The notes under the pieces: generated by a model
Seen by the model: only the letters and a program-made list of their open reading frames with translations
Databases searched by the model: none
Told to the model about the DNA's origin: nothing
Position numbers and translations under genes: made by a program
Shown here: positions 24,665 through 33,992 of the stretch, piece by piece
Layout: the number at the start of each line of letters is the position of its first letter
How positions within the stretch are numbered: position 1 is the stretch's first letter
NCBI RefSeq assembly: GCF_040813715.1
Contig: NZ_JBFOCH010000001.1
Length of the DNA stretch: 64,000 bases
Strand: one strand, 5' to 3'
DNA from: Mesorhizobium_K marinum
GTDB taxonomy: Bacteria; Pseudomonadota; Alphaproteobacteria; Rhizobiales; Rhizobiaceae

Positions 24665-26559
24665 CCGGCGCGCCTCAGGCCGCCGCGGCGCGTGTCGCGC
24701 GCGCTTTCCTCGCCGAACAGCGATGCGAGCTGCTCGGTCATCGCCCCGGCCAGTTCCTCGGCGTCCACGATGGTGACCGCACGACGGTAGTAGCGCGTCA
24801 CGTCGTGACCGATGCCGATGGCGAGAAGCTCGACCGGCGAGCGCGTCTCGATCAGCTCGATGACGGCGCGCAGGTGGCGCTCCAGATAGTTGCCGGGGTT
24901 GACCGACAGGGTGGAATCGTCGACCGGCGCGCCGTCCGAGATCATCATCAGGATCTTGCGCTGCTCCGGCCGGGCGACCAGGCGCTGGTGCGCCCACAGA
25001 AGCGCCTCGCCGTCGATGTTCTCCTTGAGCAGGCCCTCGCGCATCATCAGGCCGAGATTGCGGCGGGCGCGCCGCCACGGTGCGTCGGCGCTCTTGTAGA
25101 TGATGTGCCGGAGGTCGTTGAGACGGCCGGGATTGGCCGGCTTGCCGTCCTTCAGCCACTTCTCGCGCGCCTGCCCGCCCTTCCAGGCGCGGGTGGTGAA
25201 GCCGAGGATCTCGACCGAGACACCGCAGCGCTCGAGCGTGCGCGCCAGGATGTCGGCGCAGGTGGCTGCGACCGTGATCGGACGCCCGCGCATCGAGCCC
25301 GAGTTGTCGAGCACCAGCGTCACCACGGTGTCGCGGAACTTGGTATCGCGCTCCTGCTTGAAGGACAGGGGCTGCATCGGGTCGATGACGACGCGCACCA
25401 GGCGCGCCGGATCGAGATACCCTTCTTCGAGGTCGAAATCCCAGGAGCGGTTCTGCTGCGCCATGAGCCGCCGTTGCAGGCGGTTGGCGAGACGCCCGAC
25501 CACGCCCTGCAGGTTGGCGAGTTGCTTGTCGAGGAAGGCGCGCAGCCGGTCGAGTTCCTCTTCCTCGCAGAGCTCCTCGGCCCCGACCGTCTCGTCGAAC
25601 TCGGTGGTGAAGACCTTGTAGTCGACCTGCTTGGGCAGATCGGCGAACGGGTTGTCCTTGCGCTTGGCTTCGCCCGGCGTCTCGGCGTCGGGCTCGTCGT
25701 CGTCGGAGAACTCGTCGGAGGTCGCGTCGGCGGCTTCCATCTCGCCGGCCTGCTCCTCCTCCGAGGAAGCGTCCTGCTCCTCGGATTGTGACTGGTCTGC
25801 GCCGGAATCGTCCTCGCCGCCGTCCTCGCTCTGCTCCTCGCCCTGCGGCTGCGGATCCTCGCTGTCCTCGGCGTCGTCGGAACTCTCCTCGTCGCCGATG
25901 TCCTGCGCCATCTCGAGGGAGGCGAGCATCTCGCGCACGACACGCGCAAAGGCCTGCTGGTCATCGACGTTGCCGGCCAGATGATCGAGGTCGGCGCCGG
26001 CCTTTTCCTCGACCCAGTCGCGCCAGAGATCGACGACGCGCTGGCCGCTCCTCGGCGCCGGGCGGCCGGTGAGCTTCTCGCGCACCATCAGCGCCAGCGC
26101 CTCCTCGATCGGCGCCTCCTCGCGGTCGCGCACGTCGGCCAGATTGGCCTTGGCGTACTTGTCCTCGAGCATGTGGCCGATGTTGTCGCCGACGCCGGTC
26201 ATCCTGAGCGCGCCGACCGCCTCGACGCGAGCCTGCTCGACGGCGTCGAACACCGCGCGCGCCTGCTTTCCCTCGGGCGCAAAGCGGGTATGGATGCGCA
26301 TATCGTGGCAGGCGCGCCTGAGCGCCATGGAATCGCCGAGGCCCCGCGTCACCGCGACGTCCGCCGGCGACGGCTTCTTGGGCAGTTCGGGCAGCCGCGC
26401 GCGGTTGCCCGCCAGCGCCGGCTTGTCCTTGGCGAAGCCGACCTCAAGTTCGTTATCGCCGGAGATGGCGCGCATGCAGACCGTCACCGCGCGCTTGAAC
26501 GCGTCGGTGTCGGAGCCGTTCTTCGGCTTGTTGCGCGTGTTGTCCCCGGGACCGGCCAT
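24661..26559 (-). CDS. cobT: Aerobic cobaltochelatase subunit CobT
   Basis: 632 residues, normal length. CobT with CobS and CobN inserts cobalt into hydrogenobyrinate a,c-diamide in aerobic cobalamin synthesis. The N-terminal domain is followed by a very acidic stretch (about residues 220-300, rich in Glu, Asp and Ser) and a C-terminal von Willebrand A domain with the MIDAS motif DNSGSMRGRP and the later SDGAPVDD. This is the AAA+/VWA chelatase arrangement. It is the downstream member of a cobS-cobT pair and overlaps the next gene by four bases. Confidence 0.95.
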   Translation of the reverse strand: MAGPGDNTRNKPKNGSDTDAFKRAVTVCMRAISGDNELEVGFAKDKPALAGNRARLPELPKKPSPADVAVTRGLGDSMALRRACHDMRIHTRFAPEGKQARAVFDAVEQARVEAVGALRMTGVGDNIGHMLEDKYAKANLADVRDREEAPIEEALALMVREKLTGRPAPRSGQRVVDLWRDWVEEKAGADLDHLAGNVDDQQAFARVVREMLASLEMAQDIGDEESSDDAEDSEDPQPQGEEQSEDGGEDDSGADQSQSEEQDASSEEEQAGEMEAADATSDEFSDDDEPDAETPGEAKRKDNPFADLPKQVDYKVFTTEFDETVGAEELCEEEELDRLRAFLDKQLANLQGVVGRLANRLQRRLMAQQNRSWDFDLEEGYLDPARLVRVVIDPMQPLSFKQERDTKFRDTVVTLVLDNSGSMRGRPITVAATCADILARTLERCGVSVEILGFTTRAWKGGQAREKWLKDGKPANPGRLNDLRHIIYKSADAPWRRARRNLGLMMREGLLKENIDGEALLWAHQRLVARPEQRKILMMISDGAPVDDSTLSVNPGNYLERHLRAVIELIETRSPVELLAIGIGHDVTRYYRRAVTIVDAEELAGAMTEQLASLFGEESARDTRRGGLRRAG

Positions 26560-26617
26560 GCTAGAGCACGCCTCCGGGAGAACGCATAAATGAGGCCATG
26601 GACTGCGCCCGCCCCGC

Positions 26618-27604
26618 TTATCCCAGGACGACGTTGGCGGCGGATTCCGGCAGTTCCTCGCCGAAGGCGCGCTGGTAGAATTCCGCCACGATCGAGCGTT
26701 CCAGTTCGTCGCACTTGTTGAGGAAGGTCAGCCGGAAGGCCATGCCGACGTCGCCGAAGATTTCCGCGTTCTCGGCCCAGGTGATCACCGTGCGCGGGCT
26801 CATGACCGTCGACAGGTCGCCGTTGATGAAGGCCTGGCGCGTCATGTCGGCGACGCGCACCATCTTGTTGACGATCTCCTTGCCCTTGGCGTCGCGGTAG
26901 TGCTTGGCCTTGGCGAGGACGATCGACACTTCGTTGTCGTGCGGCAGGTAGTTGAGCGTGGTGACGATCGACCAGCGGTCCATCTGCGCCTGGTTGATCT
27001 GCTGCGTGCCGTGATAGAGGCCGGTGGTGTCGCCGAGGCCGACCGTGTTGGCGGTGGCGAACAGGCGGAAGGCCGGATGCGGGCGGATGACCCTGGACTG
27101 GTCGAGCAGCGTCAGCCGGCCCGAGGATTCGAGCACGCGCTGGATGACGAACATCACGTCCGGCCGCCCGGCATCATATTCGTCGAAGCAGAGCGCGACA
27201 TTGTGCTGGTAGGCCCAGGGCAGGATGCCGTCGCGGAACTCGGTGACCTGCATGCCCTCCTTGACGACGATGGCGTCCTTGCCGACGAGGTCGATGCGGC
27301 TGACATGGCTATCGAGGTTGACGCGGACGCAGGGCCAGTTGAGCCGGGCGGCGACCTGCTCGATATGCGTCGACTTGCCGGTGCCGTGATAGCCGGAGAC
27401 CATGACGCGCCGGTTGAAGGCGAAGCCCGCGAGGATGGCCAGCGTGGTCTGTCGGTCGAACAGGTAGTCCGGGTCGAGATCCGGCACGTGCTCGGTGGCC
27501 GCCGAATAGGCGGGAACCACCATGTTGGATTCGAAACCGAATGTGTCCTTCACCGACACCGTGGTGTCGGGCAGGTTGGCTATGTCGCGGTCGACCTTGT
27601 TCAT
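26618..27604 (-). CDS. cobS: Aerobic cobaltochelatase subunit CobS (AAA+ ATPase)
   Basis: 328 residues from the ATG at 27604 (MNKVDRDIANLPDTTVSVKD), the family start. Walker A is GYHGTGKSTHIE, Walker B is ALCFDEYDAG, and sensor-like segments follow at RLFATANTVGLGDTTG. CobS forms the hexameric motor ring with CobT that drives cobalt insertion by CobN. It is encoded just upstream of cobT with a 58-base gap. cobN and the rest of the pathway are not in the window, as is usual in rhizobia. Confidence 0.95.
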   Translation of the reverse strand: MNKVDRDIANLPDTTVSVKDTFGFESNMVVPAYSAATEHVPDLDPDYLFDRQTTLAILAGFAFNRRVMVSGYHGTGKSTHIEQVAARLNWPCVRVNLDSHVSRIDLVGKDAIVVKEGMQVTEFRDGILPWAYQHNVALCFDEYDAGRPDVMFVIQRVLESSGRLTLLDQSRVIRPHPAFRLFATANTVGLGDTTGLYHGTQQINQAQMDRWSIVTTLNYLPHDNEVSIVLAKAKHYRDAKGKEIVNKMVRVADMTRQAFINGDLSTVMSPRTVITWAENAEIFGDVGMAFRLTFLNKCDELERSIVAEFYQRAFGEELPESAANVVLG

Positions 27605-27674
27605 AACGTCCTCACGCGGCGCATGCGCCGGCAGATGCAATCTTGTTCGGGGGCGTCTTTAGCAGACTCAGTGC

Positions 27675-28292
27675 CTAGCACAAACCTGCTTGTTTGAGCA
27701 CGCGATAGGCCTGCAGGACATCGCGAAACCGTTCTTCAGAACCCCTGTCGCCGCCATTCGCGTCGGGATGGTGGCGTTTGACGAGTTCCTTATAGCGCGC
27801 CTTGATCGCCTCGCCAGTCGCCTTTGTGTCAAGGCCAAGCGTTTCCAGCGCCTTGGCCTCAAGCGGCTTTGCCTTGCGCTCGCGCGGCTGGCGGTGGTCC
27901 CGCGGGCCGTTGAACAGGTTGAAGGGGTCGCGCATGCGGTTGTAGTAGCCGGCGCGGCCCGACCGCATCTGCGCCATGTCGGGCGAAGAGCGGGCGCCGC
28001 CGTTCATGCCCATCGTCCAGGTCGGGCGGTGGCCGGTCAGCGCCTCCCGCTGGAACCGCGCGATCTCCGAATCCGGCACGCCCGAGAAGTAGTTGAAACC
28101 CTTGTTGTATTCGCGCACGTGGTCGATGCAGAACCGGAAATACTCGCCTTCCTTCATCCGCCCGACGGGCGCGCGGTGCGTGCCGGCCTCCTTGCAGCCG
28201 TCCCACTGGCAGATCGGCGCGTGCGACTTCACCTCCGCCTCCTTGTCGGGGCGGATCCGAATCTTCTCGAAATATTTCGGATACGGCTTCAT
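27675..28292 (-). CDS. DnaJ-domain protein with C-terminal J domain
   Basis: 205 residues from the ATG at 28292 (MKPYPKYFEKIRIRPDKE), the conserved start of this alphaproteobacterial family. The N-terminal part contains CQWDGCKEAGTHRAP and CIDHVREYNKG, a likely Cys/His metal site. The J domain is at the C-terminus, with helix II and the HPD motif in KRHHPDANGGDRGSEERF. It probably stimulates DnaK-type chaperones on a specific client; the client is unknown. It lies in the usual rhizobial place between cobS and bolA. Confidence 0.88.
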   Translation of the reverse strand: MKPYPKYFEKIRIRPDKEAEVKSHAPICQWDGCKEAGTHRAPVGRMKEGEYFRFCIDHVREYNKGFNYFSGVPDSEIARFQREALTGHRPTWTMGMNGGARSSPDMAQMRSGRAGYYNRMRDPFNLFNGPRDHRQPRERKAKPLEAKALETLGLDTKATGEAIKARYKELVKRHHPDANGGDRGSEERFRDVLQAYRVLKQAGLC

Positions 28293-28447
28293 CTCGCGAC
28301 CGTTATGGGCGCATCGCTCCGGCGATACAAGAATTGACATTTTCGGGAAACATTCCCAACCGGGACAAATCACCCGGCCTGCGCCGACGCGCGATCTCGT
28401 GACCGCTGTCGCCCGTGGCCGGACCTATATGGGCAGTGGAGACGCCG

Positions 28448-28750
28448 ATGTCGATACAGACAAGCATTGAAGAGAAGCTGAGCCGCGCATTCCGCCCGGA
28501 GCGGCTTTCGGTGATCAACGAAAGCCACCTGCACGCCGGCCACCATCACGTCGAGTCGGGGCATCACGCCAAGTTCGACGGCGAGGGCGAGACGCATTTC
28601 CGCGTGCGCCTTGTGTCGCCCCTGTTTGCGGGCATGAGCCGGATCGAGCGGCACCGCGCCGTGAATGCGGCGCTGGCGGACGAGCTCGCGGGCGGGGTGC
28701 ATGCGCTGGCGATCGAACCGGCCGCCCCCGGGGAAAAGACGCGCTGGTGA
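28448..28750 (+). CDS. bolA: BolA-family protein
   Basis: 100 residues from the ATG at 28448 (MSIQTSIEEKLSRAF). The BolA fold is recognised by INESHLHAGHHHVESGHH and THFRVRLVSPLFAGMSRIERHR. BolA proteins pair with monothiol glutaredoxins around a [2Fe-2S] cluster and affect iron handling and morphology. The extra histidines in the loop are common in alphaproteobacteria. It is divergent from the DnaJ-type gene and converges on the hemolysin-like gene. Confidence 0.9.
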   Translation: MSIQTSIEEKLSRAFRPERLSVINESHLHAGHHHVESGHHAKFDGEGETHFRVRLVSPLFAGMSRIERHRAVNAALADELAGGVHALAIEPAAPGEKTRW

Positions 28751-28768
28751 GCCGCCCGGACGAGAGGA

Positions 28769-30034
28769 TCAGGCGACCGGCCTGATCCTGATCCTGGCGA
28801 TTCGGTTCTTGTCGCGCTTCATCACCACGAAGCGCTTGCCATGGAAGGTGAAGGCCTGGCGCTCCTCGGGGATCGACTGCGTCTCGTGGATGACGAGGCC
28901 GGCGATCGTCGTCGCCTCCTCGTCGGGCAGCGTCCAGTCCAGCGCGCGGTTGAGGTCGCGGATCGGCACGGTCCCGTCGACCACGATCGAGCCATCCGCC
29001 TCCTGCCGCACCCCCTGCATGTCGAGGTCGTGCTCGTCGGCGATGTCGCCGACGATCTCCTCGATGATGTCCTCGAGCGTGACCAGTCCCTCGACCTCGC
29101 CATATTCGTCGACCACCAGCGCGAAGTGCGCCTTGCGGCGCAGGAACGCGGTCAGCTGGTCCTGAAGGGAGGTCGTCTCCGGCACGAACCACGGCTTGGA
29201 GGCGATCTTCATCACGTCGATCTGCGTAAAGTCGTTGCCGACCTCGTTGAGCGCGCGCAGCAGATCCTTGGCGTGCAGCACGCCGACGATGTTTTCCGTC
29301 GAGCCCTTCCAGAGCGGCATGCGCGTATGCGGACTCTGCAGCACCTCGCGCACGACGACCTCCGGCGGGTTGTCGGCGTTGACCGAGCGCATGTTGGTGC
29401 GGTGGACCATGACGTCGGCCAGTTCGAGCTCATGCAGGTCGAGCAGCGCGCCGACGCGGTCGCGGTCCTGCTTGACCACGCCGCCTTCCCGGTGGAGCAC
29501 GGCGATCGTGCCGCGCAGTTCCTCATGCCCGGTCAGGAGCATTTCGTCGCGCGCGAGATTGACGCCGAACAGCGCCAGCAGGGCGCGCACGATCCAGTTG
29601 GCGATCGACGACAGATGGCCGAACAGGAAGACGACCAGCCGCGCGAAGCCGGCGACGTTGATCGCGAACTGTTCCGGCCGGGCCAGCGCCCAGGACTTCG
29701 GCAGGATCTCGGAAAAGATCACCAGCGCGACCGTCATCACGATAGTGGCGTAGATGACGCCGCTGTCGCCGAAGGTCTTGAGCAGCACGCTGGTCGCCAA
29801 CGCCGACGCCAGGATGTTGACGAGATTGTTGCCGATCAGAAGCGCGCCGACCAGGCGATCCTTCCGCTCGATCAGCCGCTCGACCAGCCCGGCCCTGCGG
29901 TCGCCGGATGCGCTCAGCGAATGGATGCGCGCCCGCGACGCGCCGGTCATGCTGGTCTCGGTTCCCGAGAACAGGAACGACAGCATCAGGAGCAGCACGA
30001 TCAGGCCGACAACAAGCCACGTTTCCAGGCTCAT
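28769..30034 (-). CDS. CNNM/CorC-type HlyC family transporter protein
   Basis: 421 residues. An N-terminal CNNM (DUF21) domain with about four TM helices begins WLVVGLIVLLLMLSFLFSG and includes the ETSMTGASRARIH segment. Two CBS domains cover about residues 200-330 (MVHRTNMRSVNAD, YGEVEGLVTLEDIIEEIVGD), followed by the CorC_HlyC C-terminal domain. Relatives are Mg2+/Co2+ efflux or flux regulators; the old hemolysin name is not functional evidence. Its start overlaps the aroB stop as ATGA, making it the third gene of an aroK-aroB operon. Confidence 0.9.
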   Translation of the reverse strand: MSLETWLVVGLIVLLLMLSFLFSGTETSMTGASRARIHSLSASGDRRAGLVERLIERKDRLVGALLIGNNLVNILASALATSVLLKTFGDSGVIYATIVMTVALVIFSEILPKSWALARPEQFAINVAGFARLVVFLFGHLSSIANWIVRALLALFGVNLARDEMLLTGHEELRGTIAVLHREGGVVKQDRDRVGALLDLHELELADVMVHRTNMRSVNADNPPEVVVREVLQSPHTRMPLWKGSTENIVGVLHAKDLLRALNEVGNDFTQIDVMKIASKPWFVPETTSLQDQLTAFLRRKAHFALVVDEYGEVEGLVTLEDIIEEIVGDIADEHDLDMQGVRQEADGSIVVDGTVPIRDLNRALDWTLPDEEATTIAGLVIHETQSIPEERQAFTFHGKRFVVMKRDKNRIARIRIRPVA

Positions 30035-31143
30035 CGGGGGTGGTTCTCCTTGAGGAATGCCAGCACTTCCGAAGACGGGACGTCCCTGGCGATGAAGGCC
30101 TGGCCGACGCCGCGCGTGAGAATGAAGGTCAGCGCCCCGCGCGACACCTTCTTGTCCTGCGCGATATAGGCCAGGAGCCTGTCGGCATCGGGCAGGTCGC
30201 CGGGGATGTCCGCCATGCGCGTCGGCAGCCCGACGGCCGCGAGGTGCCGCTCGACGCGCAGCGCATCGTCCATGCTGCAGAGGTTGAGCCGCGACGAGAA
30301 GCGATGCGCCAGCGCCATGCCGATCGCGACGCCCTCGCCGTGAACCAGGCGGCCGCTGTCGTAGCCGGTGGCGCCTTCGAGCGCGTGGCCGAAGGTGTGG
30401 CCGAGGTTGAGCAGGGCCCGGTCGCCCGTCTCGAACTCGTCGCGCGCCACGACTTCGGCCTTGGCGCGGCAGGATTCGGCGATCGCGCGCGTCCTTGCCG
30501 GGCCGCCCTCGAAAATCTCGCGCCAGTTGTCCTCCAGCCAGGCGAAGAAGTCGGGCCGGTCGATCAGGCCGTATTTGGCGACCTCGGCATAACCGGCGCG
30601 AAACTCGCGGTCGGGCAGCGTGTCGAGCGCGCCGGTGTCGGCGAGGACCAGTTGCGGCTGATGGAAGACGCCAACGAGGTTCTTGCCGTGCGTGCTGTTG
30701 ATGCCGGTCTTGCCGCCGACGGACGAATCCACCTGCGCCAGGAGCGAGGTCGGCATCTGCACGAAGCGCATGCCGCGGCGCACGATGCCCGAGGCGAAGC
30801 CGGCGAGGTCGCCGATGACGCCGCCGCCGAGCGCGATCACCGCGTCGCCGCGCTCGAGCCGGGCGGCGAGGACGCCGTCGACCACGGTCTGCAGCGCCTC
30901 GAAGCTCTTCGTCTTCTCGCCGGGCGGAAGTGTGATCGCGGTCGATCCCACCCCTGCCCCTTCGAGGCTCGCGAGCAGCGGATCGAGATGCGCGGCGGCG
31001 ACATGGCCGTCGGTGACGATCGCCACCCGCACGCCCGGCAACCGCCTGACGATCTCCTCGCCGGCCCGCGCGATCAGCCCGGCGCCGATCAGGATGTCGT
31101 ATGTCCGGTCGCCCAGCCTGACCGGGACGGTCTCGATGCTCAT
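30031..31143 (-). CDS. aroB: 3-dehydroquinate synthase
   Basis: 370 residues from the ATG at 31143 (MSIETVPVRLGDRTYD), which overlaps the aroK stop as ATGA. NAD- and metal-dependent second enzyme of the shikimate pathway. The NAD site is ALGGGVIGDLAGFASG, PTSLLAQVDSSVGGKTG is the substrate/metal region, and the metal His residues are in LNLGHTFGHALE and HGEGVAIGM. Its position after aroK matches the usual aroKB pair. Confidence 0.95.
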   Translation of the reverse strand: MSIETVPVRLGDRTYDILIGAGLIARAGEEIVRRLPGVRVAIVTDGHVAAAHLDPLLASLEGAGVGSTAITLPPGEKTKSFEALQTVVDGVLAARLERGDAVIALGGGVIGDLAGFASGIVRRGMRFVQMPTSLLAQVDSSVGGKTGINSTHGKNLVGVFHQPQLVLADTGALDTLPDREFRAGYAEVAKYGLIDRPDFFAWLEDNWREIFEGGPARTRAIAESCRAKAEVVARDEFETGDRALLNLGHTFGHALEGATGYDSGRLVHGEGVAIGMALAHRFSSRLNLCSMDDALRVERHLAAVGLPTRMADIPGDLPDADRLLAYIAQDKKVSRGALTFILTRGVGQAFIARDVPSSEVLAFLKENHPR

Positions 31144-31742
31144 TTCGTCGCCTCGGTGCCTGGGGATGCGCCGGCTAGATGCCGGTCGATCGCCTCGATG
31201 ACCTCGCTGGCGATGACCTCCTTGCGCTCGGCCCGCGTCGGCGCGGTGATGTCGGCCAGCGCGTAGACCGGATAGCGCTCGCCCATCAGCTTCTCGAGCA
31301 CCGCGCGCGGGTCGGCATTCCTGAGGAGCGGACGGTTCTGCTTCTTGGCGACACGCTCGAGAAGCGTATCCACGTCGGCCTTCAGCCAAACGGACAGCCC
31401 ATGCTCGCCGATCGCCTCGCGCGTCTGCTCGTTCATGAACGCGCCGCCGCCCGTCGAGAGTATCTGCGGTCCCTGCTCGAGGAGGCGGAGGATGACGCGC
31501 TGCTCGAGGGCCCGGAACTCGGTCTCGCCATAGCGCTCGAAGAGATCCGGGATCGTCATCCTGGATACGCTTTCGATCTCGTGGTCGCTGTCGATGAAGG
31601 GAAGGCCAAGCGCCGTGGCGACCTTGCGTCCGATCGCCGTCTTGCCGGCGCCCATCAGGCCGATGAAGACGATCGAGCGCGAGCCGAGCCTGGCGAGCAG
31701 GTCGGCACTGTTGTCTGCAGCCAGCGTCTGGGTCGCGATCAT
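31140..31742 (-). CDS. aroK: Shikimate kinase
   Basis: 200 residues from the ATG at 31742 (MIATQTLAADNSAD); an in-frame ATG at 31757 is also possible, and the longer frame to 31901 is unlikely. P-loop NMP-kinase fold: Walker A GLMGAGKTAIG, shikimate-binding DSDHEIE and STGGGAFMN, and the LID arginines in KKQNRPLLRN. It phosphorylates shikimate in chorismate synthesis. It is translationally coupled to aroB, and divergent from the small membrane gene and xerD across about 120 bases. Confidence 0.93.
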   Translation of the reverse strand: MIATQTLAADNSADLLARLGSRSIVFIGLMGAGKTAIGRKVATALGLPFIDSDHEIESVSRMTIPDLFERYGETEFRALEQRVILRLLEQGPQILSTGGGAFMNEQTREAIGEHGLSVWLKADVDTLLERVAKKQNRPLLRNADPRAVLEKLMGERYPVYALADITAPTRAERKEVIASEVIEAIDRHLAGASPGTEATK

Positions 31743-31863
31743 GGCGCCGTTCCACATGAAAAGCCTGATGGCGTCAAGCAGACGATGTCCCGCTCGCCCT
31801 TGTCTTGACGAAATTCGCGTCCCATAAGGGCGCGGAACGGAAAACGGGCGGCCAAGGGATTCG

Positions 31864-32016
31864 ATGCCGACGCTATTCAGGTTTGTCATCACTCTCTGCA
31901 TTCTGGCTGCCCTCGGCTACGGCGCGATGCTCGCGCTGGTGATCCTGGTCGAGCCGAACACGGCGGAAATGAGCGAACGCGTTCCCGCCGACCGGCTCAA
32001 CCCACAGACCAGATGA
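31864..32016 (+). CDS. 50-residue membrane protein coupled to xerD
   Basis: An ORF of 51 codons from the ATG at 31864. It encodes MPTLFRFVITLCILAALGYG, continuing through AMLALVILVEP to end DRLNPQTR. One TM helix covers about residues 6-29, and the C-terminus is polar. Its TGA overlaps the xerD start as ATGA (32013-32016), which together with the coherent hydrophobic pattern argues for a real gene. I recognise similar small ORFs in front of xerD in rhizobia but know no function. Confidence 0.7.
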   Translation: MPTLFRFVITLCILAALGYGAMLALVILVEPNTAEMSERVPADRLNPQTR

Positions 32017-32933
32017 ACAGCGCGGCGCGCATCGAAGCCTTTTTGGAGATGATGAGCGTCGAGCGCGGCGCGGCCGACAACACGCTGGCGAACTACCGCC
32101 GCGACCTCGAAGACGCGACCGAGACCATCAAGGGCGGCCTGGCCGGCGCCGGAGCCGACGACATCCGCGCCTATCTCGGCGGCATGGCCGCGCGCGGCTT
32201 TGCCGCCTCCTCGCAGGCGCGCCGGCTTTCGACGCTGCGGCAGTTCTTCAAGTTTCTCTATGCCGAGAACCTCAGGCCGGACGATCCGACCGGCACGCTC
32301 GACAGCCCGCGCCGAGAGCGAACGCTGCCGAAGACCATGGCCGAGACGGAGACCGGCAGGCTGCTCGACCAGGCCGACGCCGAAGCGGCCGGCAAGGCCG
32401 CCGACCCGGTCGCGGCCGCGCGGATGCACGCGCTGGTCGAGGTGCTTTACGCCACCGGCCTGCGTGTTTCCGAACTCGTCGCCCTGCCCGTCGCCGTCGC
32501 CATGCGCGACGAACGCTTCTTCGTGGTGCGCGGCAAGGGCAGCAAGGAACGCATGGTGCCGCTTTCCCAGAAGGCCCGCGACGCCATGCGCGCCTGGCTG
32601 GTGCGGCGGAACGGCGATCCGGCGCTGGCGGACAGCCCGTATCTCTTCCCGTCGCCGGCGTCGGAAAGCGGCCACCTGCCGCGGCAGGTCTTCGCCCGCG
32701 ACCTCAAGGCGCTGGCCGCGCGCGCCGGAATTGCGTCGGCCAAGGTTTCCCCGCACGTGCTGCGGCACGCCTTCGCGAGCCATCTGCTGGCCAACGGCGC
32801 CGACCTGAGGGCGGTCCAACAACTGCTCGGCCATGCCGACATTTCGACCACCCAGATCTACACGCACGTCCTCGAGGAAAGGCTGGTGCGGCTGGTCAAC
32901 GACCACCATCCGCTTGCCGACCCGCCCCCGTGA
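32013..32933 (+). CDS. xerD: Site-specific tyrosine recombinase XerD
   Basis: 306 residues. It acts with XerC at dif to resolve chromosome dimers. An N-terminal SAM-like core-binding domain is followed by a catalytic domain with the Arg of TGLRVSELVAL, Lys of GKGSKERMVPL, HVLRHAFASHLL, LLGHADISTTQ and the nucleophile Tyr in IYTHV. Core gene context (aroK on one side, accA on the other) and standard length distinguish it from a mobile-element integrase. Confidence 0.92.
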   Translation: MNSAARIEAFLEMMSVERGAADNTLANYRRDLEDATETIKGGLAGAGADDIRAYLGGMAARGFAASSQARRLSTLRQFFKFLYAENLRPDDPTGTLDSPRRERTLPKTMAETETGRLLDQADAEAAGKAADPVAAARMHALVEVLYATGLRVSELVALPVAVAMRDERFFVVRGKGSKERMVPLSQKARDAMRAWLVRRNGDPALADSPYLFPSPASESGHLPRQVFARDLKALAARAGIASAKVSPHVLRHAFASHLLANGADLRAVQQLLGHADISTTQIYTHVLEERLVRLVNDHHPLADPPP

Positions 32934-33021
32934 GGTTATGTGAGGCTTGATTTCACCCGCCGGAACCGCGTTTTCAGGGGTTCCGCGCGTTTCCCGCCCC
33001 GGCGCATCGGTTCAATCACGA

Positions 33022-33972
33022 ATGTACAACTATCTCGATTTCGAAAAGCCGGTTCAGGACCTGGAAGGCAAGATCCTCGAGCTGAAGAAGCTTTCCGAGA
33101 GCGGTGAGGCCGTCGACGTCGGCGAGGAGATCGCCAGGCTGGAAAAGCGTTCCGCAGAGGCGCTTCGCGACGTCTACCGGCAACTGACCCCTTGGCAGAA
33201 GGTGCAGGTCGCCCGCCACCCCGACCGGCCGCATTGCCTCGACTACGTCAAGGGCCTGTTCACCGATTTCACGCCGCTCGCCGGCGACCGCAAATTCGGC
33301 GAGGACGCTGCCATCGTCGGCGGCTTCGCGCGCTTCCGCGGCGAGCCTGTCGCGGTGATCGGCCAGGAAAAGGGCTCCGACACCAAGAGCCGGCTGAAGC
33401 ACAATTTCGGCTCGGTCAGGCCCGAGGGCTACCGCAAGGCCGTGCGCATCATGGAACTGGCCGACCGCTTCGGCATCCCGATGATCACGCTGGTCGACAC
33501 GGCTGGCGCCTATCCGGGCGTCGGCGCGGAGGAGCGCGGCCAGGCCGAGGCGATCGCCCGCTCCACATCGGCCTGCCTGTCGCTGCGCAGCCCCTCGCTT
33601 GCGGTCGTGATCGGCGAAGGCGGCTCGGGCGGGGCCATCGCCATCGCCACGGCGAACCGGGTCTACATGCTGGAGCACGCCATCTATTCGGTGATCTCGC
33701 CGGAAGGCGCGGCGTCGATCCTGTGGCGCGACACCACGCGTTCCAAGGAAGCCGCCACCAACATGAAGATCACCGCGCAGGACCTGCTCGACCTCAAGAT
33801 CATCGACGGCATCGTGCCGGAGCCGATGGGCGGCGCGCACCGCGCGCCTGAGGCGGTGATCGGCGCCACCGGCGACCTGATCGCAAGAACGCTCGGCGAG
33901 TTTGCGCAATCCAACGCGGATTTCCGCGAGCATCGGCGCGAAAAGTACTTGGCGATGGGCCGCTCCCTCTGA
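33022..33972 (+). CDS. accA: Acetyl-CoA carboxylase carboxyltransferase subunit alpha
   Basis: 316 residues from the ATG at 33022 (MYNYLDFEKPVQDLEGKI), the conserved family start. With AccD it transfers CO2 from carboxybiotin to acetyl-CoA, the first committed step of fatty acid synthesis. The crotonase-like fold motifs are ARHPDRPHCLDY, GQEKGSDTKSR, LVDTAGAYPGVGAEERGQ and GEGGSGGAIAI. The neighbourhood xerD-accA is common in alphaproteobacteria. An inverted repeat follows the stop by 20 bases. Confidence 0.95.
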   Translation: MYNYLDFEKPVQDLEGKILELKKLSESGEAVDVGEEIARLEKRSAEALRDVYRQLTPWQKVQVARHPDRPHCLDYVKGLFTDFTPLAGDRKFGEDAAIVGGFARFRGEPVAVIGQEKGSDTKSRLKHNFGSVRPEGYRKAVRIMELADRFGIPMITLVDTAGAYPGVGAEERGQAEAIARSTSACLSLRSPSLAVVIGEGGSGGAIAIATANRVYMLEHAIYSVISPEGAASILWRDTTRSKEAATNMKITAQDLLDLKIIDGIVPEPMGGAHRAPEAVIGATGDLIARTLGEFAQSNADFREHRREKYLAMGRSL

Positions 33973-33992
33973 AGGGACGCGGATTCCCGCCA

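Noticed and set aside
24665..25159. N-terminal half of the phytase-like ORF
   Set aside because: It is the shadow of cobT in another frame; the signal peptide and TTGA overlap place the start at 24664.
31144..31755. N-terminal extension of aroB
   Set aside because: It lies opposite frame within aroK, and the family start with ATGA overlap is at 31143.
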